Below are positions 22,140-31,904 of a stretch of DNA of 64,000 nt, piece after piece; position 1 is the stretch's first letter; each line of letters starts with the position of its first letter. The stretch lies in contig NC_086179.1 in NCBI RefSeq assembly GCF_023053635.1, positions 2,928,001 through 2,992,000 of the forward strand, given 5' to 3'. The notes below the pieces were generated by a model. That model did not search any database. It saw nothing but the letters and a program-made list of their open reading frames with translations, and was not told the origin of the DNA. The stretch is from Elgaria multicarinata webbii. Taxonomy: Eukaryota > Chordata > Lepidosauria > Squamata > Anguidae. The position numbers and the translations under genes were made by a program.

Positions 22140-22470
22140 ATCTTTAGGTTTATTGGGGGGGGGTTAGTTTGGTTGAGTTAGTAAATTGTTTTGTTAGAAT
22201 AAATGGAAAATTGTGTTAATAAGAACTTTATTTTTAATTAGGGCTTCGTGATAAACCACATTTTTTGTTTTTCCAGTTGGTGCTAAAATATGTAAAACAT
22301 TTTTATCTCTTACTCTTGAACATGCAACATAGAACTGCCCATGAGAAAAGCAAGGAGGACGTAAATCAGTTCCAGCAACCGATAGTTTGCCCTTGAGCGT
22401 TGTTGATGGTAATTGCGAAACAAACTTTAAGAGGGAATTCTAGTCTTTAAAAGTAATGTAGGCAAAAGCT
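22140..22470 (-). mobile_element. Helitron helicase remnant
   Basis: On the minus strand, two adjacent frames read FAITINNAQGQTIG and then VAGTDLRPPCFSHGQFYVAC-SRV, the end of the Pif1-type Helitron helicase (motif VI with VACSRV). The frame shifts between the two pieces, so it is dead. The flanking AT-rich DNA to about 22700 may belong to the same element. Confidence 0.7.
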
Positions 22471-22845
22471 TCGGTTAAATATTTATTATGTGTTTTCATA
22501 TGTTTTATTGGTCTCTTGACTGTAATAAAAAGAATTGAATAACTGCTTCGGTTTTTTATTAAATTCTTTAAAAATATTTTAAATCCAAAATTTCATGTTT
22601 TTAGATTTTTCTGGTACATTGTACAGCCCGACCTATCAGCATGCCAAATTTCAAGTTTCTACTCAGTGTTGTTTGGGCCACCTAAGACATATATATGTCT
22701 GTGAGGTAATCATCTTAAAGTAGCAGGCTGGTACTAGGCCTGTGAGTTAACCTTCAAACAAATGAAATTCATTTCTTTTTCCTCTCTTAACCCATGACAA
22801 CCCTACAAGGTAGGCCTGTCCTAGGCCTGTGAGGTAACTTTAACT

Positions 22846-22871
22846 CTCTCTCTCTCTCTCTCTCTCTCTCA
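22846..22871. repeat. (CT)n microsatellite
   Basis: A perfect CT run of about 13 units. Confidence 0.9.
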
Positions 22872-23099
22872 ACACCTGGCCAGGGCTGCCTTGAAGGTCA
22901 TGGTTTTCCTTGTCCCCACAGAAAACAAAAACTACAACTCCCAGCATGCCTTTTTCCCAGAGCTGCAACATCATTCCCTTTATGTTGTGTTTTGTTTTTC
23001 CTGTTATAACTAAACCACAATATTCCAAGACAGATGCAAGAATTGCTGAATAAAGTTTATGATTTTTATGTAAAAGCCTGACTTTACTATTGAAACAGA

Positions 23100-23660
23100 A
23101 GAATGAATGGAGGAATGACTGACAGCTAAGGCTAGAACGGAATGGTGGGTGGCATTAGTGGCAGTTGGGGAAAGTCAGTCAGAGGGGGCCAAGTTAGGAC
23201 TGAGCAATAGTGATGCCAGTACTACATCTCCCAGCATGCCTTTGGCGGCCCTCAGGTGCCCATGTCCTCTGAGAGGTGCTTTCCTCCTCTCGTGGCTGAT
23301 GCTGCTCTTTGACAAGAGCATCGAGGAGTAGCATCACCAAGGAGGGGACGCAAGTGGCTGTCGGTGGACGTGCACAACTCAGGCCAAGTCCTGCTGAGAC
23401 TGCCTCAGCCCACACTTCTCACCCACGAAGTGCTCTATCAGGAGGCTGTACTGAAGGGCCGGGCCAGGCACTTGCCCTCCTTCGTCAAGCCTGTTTCTGG
23501 GCATGCACAGAGAGCTTCCCTCCCCTCCTTTCCTCCCTCTCTCTCTCTTAAGGGTGAAGGCTGCGTGTCTGCTTCGGAGAAAGTAGATATCGGAGAAAAC
23601 CGATATCAGGACAGGGTGCCTTTCAGCATGTCCAGAGTTCAGCCCCTCAAAGACATGCTG
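23100..23660 (+). other. unrecognised open segment beside the Helitron
   Basis: A frame around 23340-23500 reads RKWLSVDVHNSGQVLLRLPQ then LLTHEVLYQEAVLKGRARHL, which looks like protein but matches nothing I can name. Upstream in frame there is a stop (TAG near 23328). It could be a captured or processed gene fragment carried by a transposon, or chance. Confidence 0.25.
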
Positions 23661-24310
23661 TTATGATTTTAAAACCACACATGGCAGGTGGGAGGAAGCA
23701 CCGCAAATGAAAGCAGCCCATTTATGTGGGTTGTTTCCTTCTATGTGGAATTAGGTGGACTGACTTTAGGAATCAAAATGGCCACCAAAGGCCAGTAAGT
23801 CTGGCCTCCTACCCAAGGCATGCTGGGAGTTCCGCCCAAGGCATGCTGGGGGTTGTAGGCGTAAACCTAGGTTTTTATTAAATTCTTAAAAATACTTAAA
23901 ACCCACAAACTCATGTTTTTAGATTTTTTTCTGATCTATGTACATGAAGACCTGTCTGGGTGAACAGCATTAAGGCAGTACCGTATGTGGAAGAGGGTAA
24001 ACATTTCAGGACATACGTGACACACACATACTTCCCGCTTTATAGGTAGAGATGAAATAGAGTGATCCACACCTGATGACTCCTGAATGCCACTTTCCCA
24101 AAAGAGGAAATGGGGAGTTTTTGCTGAAAACAAAAATAATGGAAAAGCCAGAAGGCAATGGTTTCCAAAGGGTGATTTTGAATCCTTGACACAACTGGAA
24201 GGGCTGGAGAGACTGTAGCCCAGCACTGCATATGTTCTACTGTGACACTGCAACACTTCCAACATTCCCATCAATTCCCCATGGGAAACTGTTTCCTGCC
24301 CAATGCTACA
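23661..24310. other. unassigned, no gene seen
   Basis: It contains TTAGATTTTTTTCTGATCTATG, similar to 22600, which suggests a second piece of the AT-rich element next to the Helitron. Otherwise nothing is recognised. Confidence 0.4.
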
Positions 24311-24798
24311 AAATGGCATGCTATTTTGGGCTGCATTAATAGAAGTATAGCTTCCAAATCGCACAAGAGGAGGGCAGCCGGGATGATCAGGGGTCTATGA
24401 GGCAAGACAGAAAGAACTGGGCATGTTTAGCCTGGAGAAGAGAAGGGTGAGGGGAGACATGATAGCACTCGTCAAATACTTGAAAGGTTGTCACACAGAG
24501 GAGGGCCAGGATCTCTTCTCGATCCTCCCAGAGTGCAGGACACGGAATAATGGGCTCAAGTTAAAGGAAGCCAGATTCCAGCTGGACATCAGGAAAAACT
24601 TCCTGACTGTTAGAGCAGTACGACAATGGAACCAGTTCCCTAGGGAGGTTGTGGGCTCTCCCACCCTAGAGGCCTTCAAGAGGCAGCTGAACAACCATCT
24701 GTCAGGGATGCTTTAGGGTGGATTCCTGCATTGAGCAGGGGGTTGGACTCCATGGCCTTAGAGGCCCCTTCCAACTCTGCTATTCTATGATTCTATGA
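24311..24798 (+). mobile_element. CR1 LINE 3' fragment
   Basis: It runs from CTATTTTGGGCTGCATTAAT to the terminal CTATGATTCTATGA. A 97-residue open frame (24423-24716) ends with the CR1 C-terminus (KRQLNNHLSGML). Confidence 0.9.
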
Positions 24799-24899
24799 AT
24801 CTAGAGCAGAAAGTGGGGGAGAGAATCACAGGCTGTGTCCCTGCTGTTCTCCCCCAGACATAGAATGGAGGGGACATAGAATATGAGTCATAGGAGTAA

Positions 24900-25043
24900 A
24901 ATAATCATAATAATCATAATGTTTATTTAAAACATTTCTTGGCCACCTTTCAGGGCAGAAGCTCTCACAAGGCATCTTACAACAATAAAATACATAAGAA
25001 CAGTTAAAATGTTAAAAGCCATAAAAACATAAACACAAGAAAG
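24900..25043 (-). mobile_element. L2-type 3' tail abutting IFIT copy 2
   Basis: TTTATTTAAAACATTTCTTG, GGCCACCTTTCAGGGCAGA and ACAATAAAATACATAAGAAC resemble an L2 3' end. It adjoins the IFIT stop codon, so the 3' UTR of copy 2 probably starts inside repeat DNA. Confidence 0.5.
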
Positions 25044-26394
25044 TTACAATACAGCTCCCGTGCTGTGTAGGCCCCTCCCCCTATTATGACCGGGACCCTT
25101 AAATCGCATTTCTTGAAGCAAGCTGTAGACCGCCTCAGCTTGGTCCACTTCAAAGTCTTCCTGGAACCTCCTTGCCAGCTCCCTCAGTCTTATCAGCAGC
25201 TGCTTCCACTCTGCCGGATGGTCCCCTGGGACTCTGAAGCACGCCTTGTACATCTCCAGTGTCATGTGGGTCAGCCCCTTCTTGTGGAGGAGGAAGTCCC
25301 CCCAGTGCAGGTAGACGGCCTGCTGGCATCGCTTGCTGAGACTCGGGAGTTCCTCCATCAGGTTCAGATAAATCTCTTCCTCGTAAGCAGGGGACCTTTC
25401 TCCATACATTTTAGCCAACTTCAACCGGGCAAACACCGATGGAGGATCTGCTTCCAGACAAAGTTTGAAGCTCTTGATCGCAGCTGCAACCATTTCCTCT
25501 CTCTCTTCCGGTGGCGCTGTCTCCATCAGTTTCATATAGCAGAGGCCGAGGTCATAGTGAAGGAGGTGGTAGCTGGGAGCCAGGTCGATGCCCTGCTTCA
25601 AGATGGAGATGGCTTGGGACAGGGATTGCGTCTGATAAACCTTGGCGGCAATTCTCAAGACTTCTGGGTTGCGGCTGTTCTGGACAGCATCCTCAGCGAG
25701 GCGGCGTGCTCTCTCCAGATCTGTATATTGAAGCAATCTCGCCAAATACACTTTGGCTTCAGCATTTTGGGACTGGCAATCAGTGACCTCTCCCAGCAAT
25801 CTTTGAGCCTCTGCCTTGTCAAAATCACTCCATGAGTGAGTCCAGGAAGCGAAGACGGAGAAGGCCAGACCTGCCTGGTATTCCTCATTGGACGCATCTC
25901 CTTCCAGGGCCATTCGGAAGCACTCCGTGGCCTCCATCCCATTCCGGAAACCCCCGGCCAGGAGGCACCAGCCTTTCTGGGCATGGATTTCAGGGATCAG
26001 AACAGAATACGGCTCAGAGCTGGACAGGGACTGGCAGATCTCATGAATCCTGCCCAGGTACAGCTCCACCATGTGGTAATTGTTCAGGTGATAGTAAATC
26101 CAGGCGTAGTTCCCGTACGCCACCAAGGCCTGGCGGGAGAAGCTGGTCAGATGGTCCTGTCTGAGCACCTCCTCTGCTTCCCGGAGGCTGTGCAGAGCCT
26201 TGTCATAGTGCCCTTGCAGGTAGTGCAGGTACGCCTTCATGGCAATGTAGGTGCTGCGGTTAGGGTACACGGTGTGTTCCACCTGGAGAGCCAGCGTCTT
26301 CAGGATGTGCACCACGTCCACCTTGTCCTTGACCTCGAAGTGCCAGGTGAAGTGGCATTGCAGGCTCTGGAGCGTCCCTCTCAGCGGTTTGTTG
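25044..26394 (-). CDS. IFIT copy 2, main exon: interferon-induced TPR protein
   Basis: The acceptor TTCGCAG (complement at 26400-26395) joins the two bases left by exon 1 (28067-28063) to give ATG AGC AAC AAA CCG: M-S-N-K-P-L-R, total about 451 residues. Signatures: SLQCHFTWHF near 12-22, AYGNYAWIYYHLNNYHMVEL, PEIHAQKGWCLL, GFRNGMEATECFRMALEGDA, LLHYDLGLCYMKLM, CQQAVYLHWGDFLLHKKGL, and an Arg-rich end. It resembles copy 1 strongly through most of its length. It ends naturally with TAA at 25046-25044 after VYSLLQEMRFKGPGHNRG; compared with human IFIT5 (482 residues) the last TPR is absent here too, so the short form may be ancestral in this lineage. Expected role: cytosolic RNA binding in the interferon response. 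It is convergent with copy 1. Confidence 0.9.
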
Positions 26395-26611
26395 CTGCGA
26401 AGAGAAGAGGCGCCCAGGAAAAGGGTGAGTGTTGGCAGCTGAATGTGATGGGAGGAAAGCGGCCTTGGTCCCCCCAGCCCAGGACTGGCTCTTCCGCCTG
26501 GATGTGGCTCCCCCAGGCCTTAGGGGGAGGGAGAGAGAAGAGGAGAGAGATCCCAGACCAGCTAGCTGCAATCTTTTCCAGGGGGGTTGGCAGAGACTGA
26601 ACATCTCTGCT

Positions 26612-26815
26612 CTCATAGAATAGTAGAGTTGGAAGGGGCCACTAAGGCCATCAAGTCCAACCCCCTGCTCAATGCAGGAATCCACCCTAAAGCATCCCTG
26701 ACAGGTGGCTGTCCAGCTGCCTCTTGAAGGCCTCTAATGTGGGAGAGCCCACCACCTCCCTAGGTCACTGGTTCCATTGTCGTACTGCTCTAACAGTCAG
26801 GAGGTTTTTCCTGCT
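26612..26815 (-). mobile_element. CR1 3' fragment in IFIT copy 2 intron
   Basis: Complement of the CR1 3' end from CATAGAATAGTAGAGTTGGA to TAACAGTCAGGAGGTTTTTCC. Confidence 0.85.
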
Positions 26816-26865
26816 GTCTCTGCCATGGAGTCTCCGTAGCCTCCTCAGATGCTTGTGCGGAAGAG

Positions 26866-27100
26866 GGTGACCAGATACAAAAGAGAGCGCTAAAAAGAGG
26901 CAAAGCTCTGGTGCTGCATAACAGCAGATTACAAAACCACTTTGTGACAGTAGCTCCCGCAGGCACAGCAACGGTTTCCGGCTCCTGACGAAGGACAAGC
27001 ATTCCGAAACGTTGAGCAGAGCACATTTGGATATAAACCAATAAAACAACTTTTACATGATTCCTGAAGCACCAGAGCGAGCCAGCCTCTTTTTAGCGCT
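26866..27100 (+). mobile_element. possible Penelope-like or retrozyme-type fragment with hammerhead-like core
   Basis: CTGACGA (26985-26991) is followed by a short partly self-complementary stretch and GAAAC (27006-27010). This CUGANGA...GAAA spacing is typical of minimal hammerhead ribozymes, which are common in Penelope-like terminal repeats. Further on is ACCAATAAAACAACTTTT. I could not confirm stems I and III, so this is a motif match only. Confidence 0.3.
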
Positions 27101-27139
27101 TTCGTTACATGGTGCATTTTTTCTCCCTGCACAGTCACA

Positions 27140-27306
27140 CCAGATACAAAAGAGGGCAGGGCTCCTGCACATTCGACTGTTGTGATGAAGAGGGAATTTC
27201 ACCAGGTGCTGCCTGCGTACAAATGACACCTGCTGAAATCCCCCTTCCAATACACTTGTTAAAGGTGCAGGAGCCCTGTCCTCCTCCTCTTCATAGGGTC
27301 ACCTTA
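27140..27306. mobile_element. partial palindromic Tc1-type MITE
   Basis: CCAGATACAAAAGAGGGCAG, TGTTGTGATGAAGAGGGAAT and CTCTTCATAGGGTCACC form the right half of the family seen whole at 33539-33854. Confidence 0.7.
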
Positions 27307-28020
27307 GCTGTCCTCGACCCTGCAACTCCATGGCTCCACCAGCCCAGCCATTTTCCTCTTTTCAAGTGAGGACTGCCGGGTGGGGGTGGGGGTGGGGGGT
27401 CTCATCAGGACTATAACGGGGAGACAAATGAACCCTCAAAAGCAAAACCTGGGACCAAAGCAGAATAGAGCCTGACCCAAAGCATCATAGTGGGCTCCAG
27501 AGTCAATCTTTGGGGAGGGGGGGGCAGCCCGGGCAGCCCCATAGTTTGGCACGGGACTCGCTGCTGCTGCTGCCCCCAGCCCCACGTGCCTCCTGGCTCT
27601 CTTGAAACCCCTCCACCGGGGTGTGTACTCCGGGCAGGGCTCCTGCGCCTTTTCCAGAGAGGTCAGGAACAGCAGGAATCCTGCAGCCGAAGGGGCCACC
27701 GACGAGGAGGCCTTGGATGGTGCGCAAGAGGACACCGGTCAAGGCAGCGTGGAAGGGGGAAAGCTAGCAGGGCCCCGGGGGCCCTCCCCTCCATCCCCGC
27801 CCAGGAGCAGCCGCCTTGGAATCCAGGGGAGCGGGGGGGGGTCACTGCAGGCTCCGGGGGTGCCCCCCTCCGCCCCCCTCCCCACCCTCTTAAAAGGGCC
27901 ACCTGGGCTCAGCCAGCTCCGCTGCACCCGGGGGCCCTCCTGCTCGGTCGGGGACGGGGGGCGTTGGCCTCCCGCCCCCCAGAAGTCCTGCCCAGCCCAG
28001 CCCAGCCCAGCCCCGCCGCC

Positions 28021-28050
28021 CCCTCCTCCTCCTCCTCCTCCTCCTCCTCG
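28021..28050. repeat. (CCT)n run next to IFIT copy 2 exon 1
   Basis: About nine CCT units lie just inside the intron. The surrounding 27.5-28.3 kb is very GC- and CpG-rich, unlike its neighbours. Confidence 0.85.
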
Positions 28051-28062
28051 GGCTCCGCTCAC

Positions 28063-28067
28063 CTCAT
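28063..28067 (-). CDS. IFIT copy 2, exon 1 coding part (ATG-AG)
   Basis: On the minus strand AGCAGCAGGATGAG is followed by the donor GTGAGC. The ATG plus AG is the whole coding part of exon 1, as in copy 1, and joins in frame to 26394. The same sequence is duplicated at 17301-17297. Confidence 0.8.
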
Positions 28068-28209
28068 CCTGCTGCTTTTCAGTCGCAGTCTTTGTCCGGA
28101 GAGGCGATCCCAGGAGGAGGCGGCCGTGCTGCTCCTCGGAGACGCGGCAGAAGAAGGGCGCCCCGGCGGCGGCAGCGGCGGCGGCGTTCGTCTCTCCCGG
28201 AAAGTTGGG

Positions 28210-28226
28210 AAATGGAAACCGAAACT
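28210..28226 (-). promoter_or_regulatory. ISRE of IFIT copy 2
   Basis: GAAACCGAAACT (28215-28226, written on +) is a perfect ISRE, preceded by another GGAAAT half-site. It lies about 145 bp upstream of the copy 2 ATG on the minus strand. The spacing and sequence match copy 1, so both genes should respond to ISGF3/IRF. Confidence 0.85.
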
Positions 28227-28345
28227 CCAAGAGCGGAGCGCGGGGCCGGGGCCGCCCAGGCTGGTGGGGGCTGGTCTGGCGTCAGCCGCGGGCCAGGCCA
28301 GGTCTATCACTCAAGAGGAGAAGGAATAGCAACTGCGGATGAGGA

Positions 28346-28616
28346 TGAGGATGGAATCATAGAATAGGGGAAGGGGCCCACGAGGCCATCGAGTCCAACC
28401 CCCTGCTCAATGCAGGAGTCCACCCTAAAGCATCCCTGGCAGATGGCTGTCCGGCTGCCTCTTGAAGGCCACCACATGAATAGCAACTGCATCAGAGGAT
28501 GGAATCGTAGAATAGTGGAAGGGACCCACAAGGCCATCGAGTCCGACCCCCCCCCCCCCGGCCCCGCTCAATGCAGGAATCCATACCTGACAGGTGGTTG
28601 TCTAGTGCGGGAGAGC
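28346..28616 (-). mobile_element. two CR1 3' fragments
   Basis: Two complements of the CR1 end (28346-28470 and 28500-28616) lie in tandem. The second is interrupted by hAT element B at 28617 and resumes for a few bases at 29429. Confidence 0.8.
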
Positions 28617-29428
28617 CAGGGCCGGTGCTACCATAGAGGCCACTCAGGCGGCCGCCTAGAGCGCCAAGCTAAGAGGGGCGCTGGGCACAGCACAGCACTC
28701 TTGTGCGTTGGCTGTGAGTCAGACCGGACCGAGGATTCAGCTGGGCCTGGATGGGCGAGATGGCGCCTCGCGCCCGCCCAGCCAAAGCGAAGCCAGGGAC
28801 ACTGGGGTGGGGGTGGGCGGCTCCATGTTCCGACTTCTGCCTGGAAGCCGCCCTCCCAGAACCTCTCTAGCCACCCGGAAGCCGCCCTCCCAGAGCCACC
28901 AGAAGAAGAAAAAGCATGTGGTGCGCTCGACCCTGGCTCAAGCCAGCCTCTGCCTTACTCCCAAGGAAAGGGCACCAGGTCGCCTCGCCTCTCTCCTCAA
29001 ACAGGCCACGATGTCCAGGCAGGCAGGCAAGCGGGACTCCCTCTCCCTTCCCCCAGGACAGCTAGGGAATTGTGGACTCCTCGCAAGGAAAACTCTCCTG
29101 CTTCCCAATCCTGCACGTGTGGATCAATGGGACTTGCATCCGAGAAAGCATTGCACCGGGAGGCACCAGTGCGGCCCGATCCGCCTATGCCTCCTTACTC
29201 GGAAGCCTTATTCCCCTGAGTAAACGTGCAGACGGGATCGGGACGCCAGGCTGCATGGCGGGTTGCTTTCGCAAGGAAATAAGTCCCGGTGAATTCCAGT
29301 CCCAAATCGAAGTGAGCCAGTGCCAGCTCTCGTCTCGGCGCACACGTTTGGACTTCCTTGCAACTTGGGGGTGGGGGTGCAAGTAGCTCGCCTTGCCTAG
29401 GGCGCAAAATAGTCTGGCACCGGCCCTG
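28617..29428 (-). mobile_element. hAT non-autonomous element B
   Basis: The left end is CAGGGCCGGTGCTACCATAG and the right end GTCTGGCACCGGCCCTG. Perfect 8-bp duplication GGGAGAGC at 28609-28616 and 29429-29436. The 812-bp element is opposite in orientation to element A. Open frames on both strands do not resemble a transposase. Confidence 0.88.
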
Positions 29429-29442
29429 GGGAGAGCCCACCG

Positions 29443-29563
29443 AGATGGCAGCTGGACAAGCATCTGTCGGGGATGCTTTAGGGTGGATTCCTGCATTGAG
29501 CAGGGGGTTGGACTCAATGGCCTTGTAGGCCCCTTCCAACTGTGCTCTTCTATGATTCTATGA
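29443..29563 (+). mobile_element. CR1 3' terminal fragment
   Basis: GGCAGCTGGACAAGCATCTG runs to CTTCTATGATTCTATGATG, followed by a short GAT repeat. Confidence 0.85.
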
Positions 29564-29639
29564 TGATGATGATGATTGATGATGAATGAACGGTGGTGTT
29601 TTAGGCAGCATCCTTCCAGCAGCTGCCTGGGTATCGGCC

Positions 29640-30075
29640 CCTTCGTTTGTGGTATGATGAGCAGATCACGAGACTGTTAAACAAATATCTGGTTCTTTCT
29701 TCCTAAGGGCGGATCCCATAGAAATGCAAAGATCAAGTTTGGAGGATGCAATAGATTTATTTTAGGCTTTCAGGCTGCAGCTCTGGGTGCGAAAAGCTTA
29801 AATGCCATTCGGACACTGAGTACAAGAAATTACAATTATTTATACAGTTAACATTACATATGATTCTTTCCTGCTATTGTTCTAAAAATGTGTACATTGT
29901 GCTGGTTCTGACTAAATGTCAGCAGGCATCTGGGTTTGGTTCAAACTGATTCCTTAACTGCTGATTCTGAAAAACAATTTACATAGCACAGGGGGTTTGG
30001 GTGAAACAGAGTTCACTCCCAAGTCACACAGCAAGATTTTTCTAAAATGGAGTTACGTTTGCTAACAAGACTGAA
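29640..30075. mobile_element. possible LTR-type fossil
   Basis: Non-coding and AT-rich, with an end phrase (AAAATGGAGTTACGTTTGC) resembling the complement of 16370-16400. It is perhaps a second degraded LTR of the family at 15784-16490. Low certainty. Confidence 0.2.
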
Positions 30076-30079
30076 AAGA

Positions 30080-31186
30080 GTTCATTGTTGTTCTCTCTAC
30101 ACATGCTGCCCTTGGGTAAGCTTATTCAATCTCACGGCCTCCAATATCACCTGTATGCCGATGATACACAATTATATCTCTCATCTCCGGAACTTTCTCC
30201 TGATGTTCACGATCGTATCTCGGCATGTCTTTCAGATATCTCAGCCTGGCTGCTTCATCGTCGTTTGAAACTTAATATGGCAAAAACTGAACTGCTTGTT
30301 TTTCCTCCTAAACCTTCTCCTCACCTCTCATTCTCTCTTACTGTCAACGATGTCACGTTTACTCCGGTCAAGGAAGCTCGTAGTCTTGGCTTTATATTTG
30401 ACTCCTCGCTCTCCTTTACTCCTCACATCGAGGCAGTAGCTAAATCCTGTTATTTCTTCCTGTATAATATTGCCAGGATTCGACCATTTTTGTCTGTCTC
30501 TTCTGCCAAGACTCTCGTTCACGCACTGGTTATCTCTCGGTTGGACTACTGCAACCTTCTTCTCTCTGGCCTTCTTTCGTCTCACATCAGTCCGCTGGTC
30601 TCTGTCCACCACTCTGCCGCTAAGATCATCTTCTTGGCCCGCCGCTCTGACCATGTCACTCCACTTCTGAAATCTCTTCATTGGCTTCCAATTCACTCCA
30701 GAATCCAATATAAACTTCTCCTGCTGACCTTCAAAGCTCTTCATGGTCTAGCTCCTGCCTATCTCTCCTCTCTCATCTCACACTATCGCCCCGCTCGTGC
30801 TCTCCGCTCCTCTGATGCCTTGTTTCTCGCCTGCCCAAGGACCTCCACTTCCCTTACTCGGCTCCGTCCTTTTTCTTCTGCTGCCCCTTACTCCTGGAAC
30901 GCTCTTCCAGAACACTTGAGAACTACAAACTCAATCACTGCTTTTAAAACTCAGCTAAAAACTTTTCTTTTCCCTATAGCCTTCAAATATTGAGTTTGTT
31001 CTGACTCTATACTGTTAGCTTCACCCTACCCGGTGCCTGTTTACACTTCCCTGTGCTTGTTTGCATTCTCCTTCCCTCTTTATTGTTTACTACAACTTAT
31101 TAGATTGTAAGCCTATGCGGCAGGGTCTTGCTATTTACTGTGTTATCTGTACAGCACCATGTACACTGATGGTGCTATATAAATAA

Positions 31187-31230
<44 letters not shown>
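30080..31230 (+). mobile_element. L2-clade LINE, 3' half with long open frame
   Basis: A 302-residue open frame (30085-30993) begins near the RT catalytic block ([21 protein letters not shown] box) and runs through [60 protein letters not shown] and [20 protein letters not shown]. The 3' end has GGTGCTATATAAATAAATTA and (AAT)n to 31230. It is 5' truncated but otherwise one of the youngest-looking LINEs here. Confidence 0.92.
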
Positions 31231-31231
<1 letters not shown>

Positions 31232-31904
31232 CTGCACCCCCTCAGTCTGATTGCGGGGAAGCTCAAAGCACACACTCACAAGGTCTAGCAACCTGACACT
31301 CTTGAGATGTGCTCCTAGCACAACTCCCATCATCCCCAACCAATGGGAATTGTAGTCTAAAACAGTTTCTGGGTGCCAGTATAGGGGAAATGGTCTAGAC
31401 AAATGAGCCAGGTGTGGTGGTGTACCAGAGAGTGTGTTGCACTTGGCTCTGTGAGGCCTGGGTCCAACTCTCCATCCTGTGGCATTGAGTTCCGTAGGTC
31501 AAATAGACATTCTGAGAAAAAGGCCTTTTGCTTGCCTGAAATCCCCAGCCTACCCAGTTCAGTGGTTAACAAGTTTTTCCTATACTTTGTGTGCAATGCC
31601 GCACCATGAGACCCAGCATGGTGCATAAGGTACACACATTTTGCACATGGGCTAGGGAAATTCGGGTACAAATCTGAATTCTGCTACAAAGCTCTTTAGC
31701 CTGCCCTAGACATTAGGAGCCATTTTCCTTCCATCTCCATAGCAAAGGGAATACTACCCAGGGAGCTTTATGAAATCTCCAGCAGCCTTTCAGAATCGTA
31801 GGGTTGGAAGGGAACCCCAGAGGTCATCCAGCCCAGCCCCAAGTTTCCAACAATATAGCCCTGCTCACAGTGTGGATAACATCCAAGAATATGTCTATTC
31901 GGTA

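Larger units (their letters stand above)
26395..28062 (-). other. intron 1 of IFIT copy 2
   Basis: The 1.7-kb intron (donor GTGAGC, acceptor TTCGCAG) is less than half as long as in copy 1. It contains a CR1 fragment, a hammerhead-like stretch, a MITE piece and a GC-rich 5' part. Confidence 0.75.

Noticed and set aside
27490-28342. Long + strand open frames of 246-279 codons
   Set aside because: They lie in the GC-rich promoter, exon 1 and intron of IFIT copy 2 on the opposite strand; composition is Pro/Gly/Arg low complexity and stops are rare only because of GC content.
28410-29219. 269-codon frame, with a related 233-codon frame at 62087-62788
   Set aside because: Both fall inside copies of one non-autonomous hAT element and run into flanking CR1; no transposase motif, so shared because the repeat is shared.
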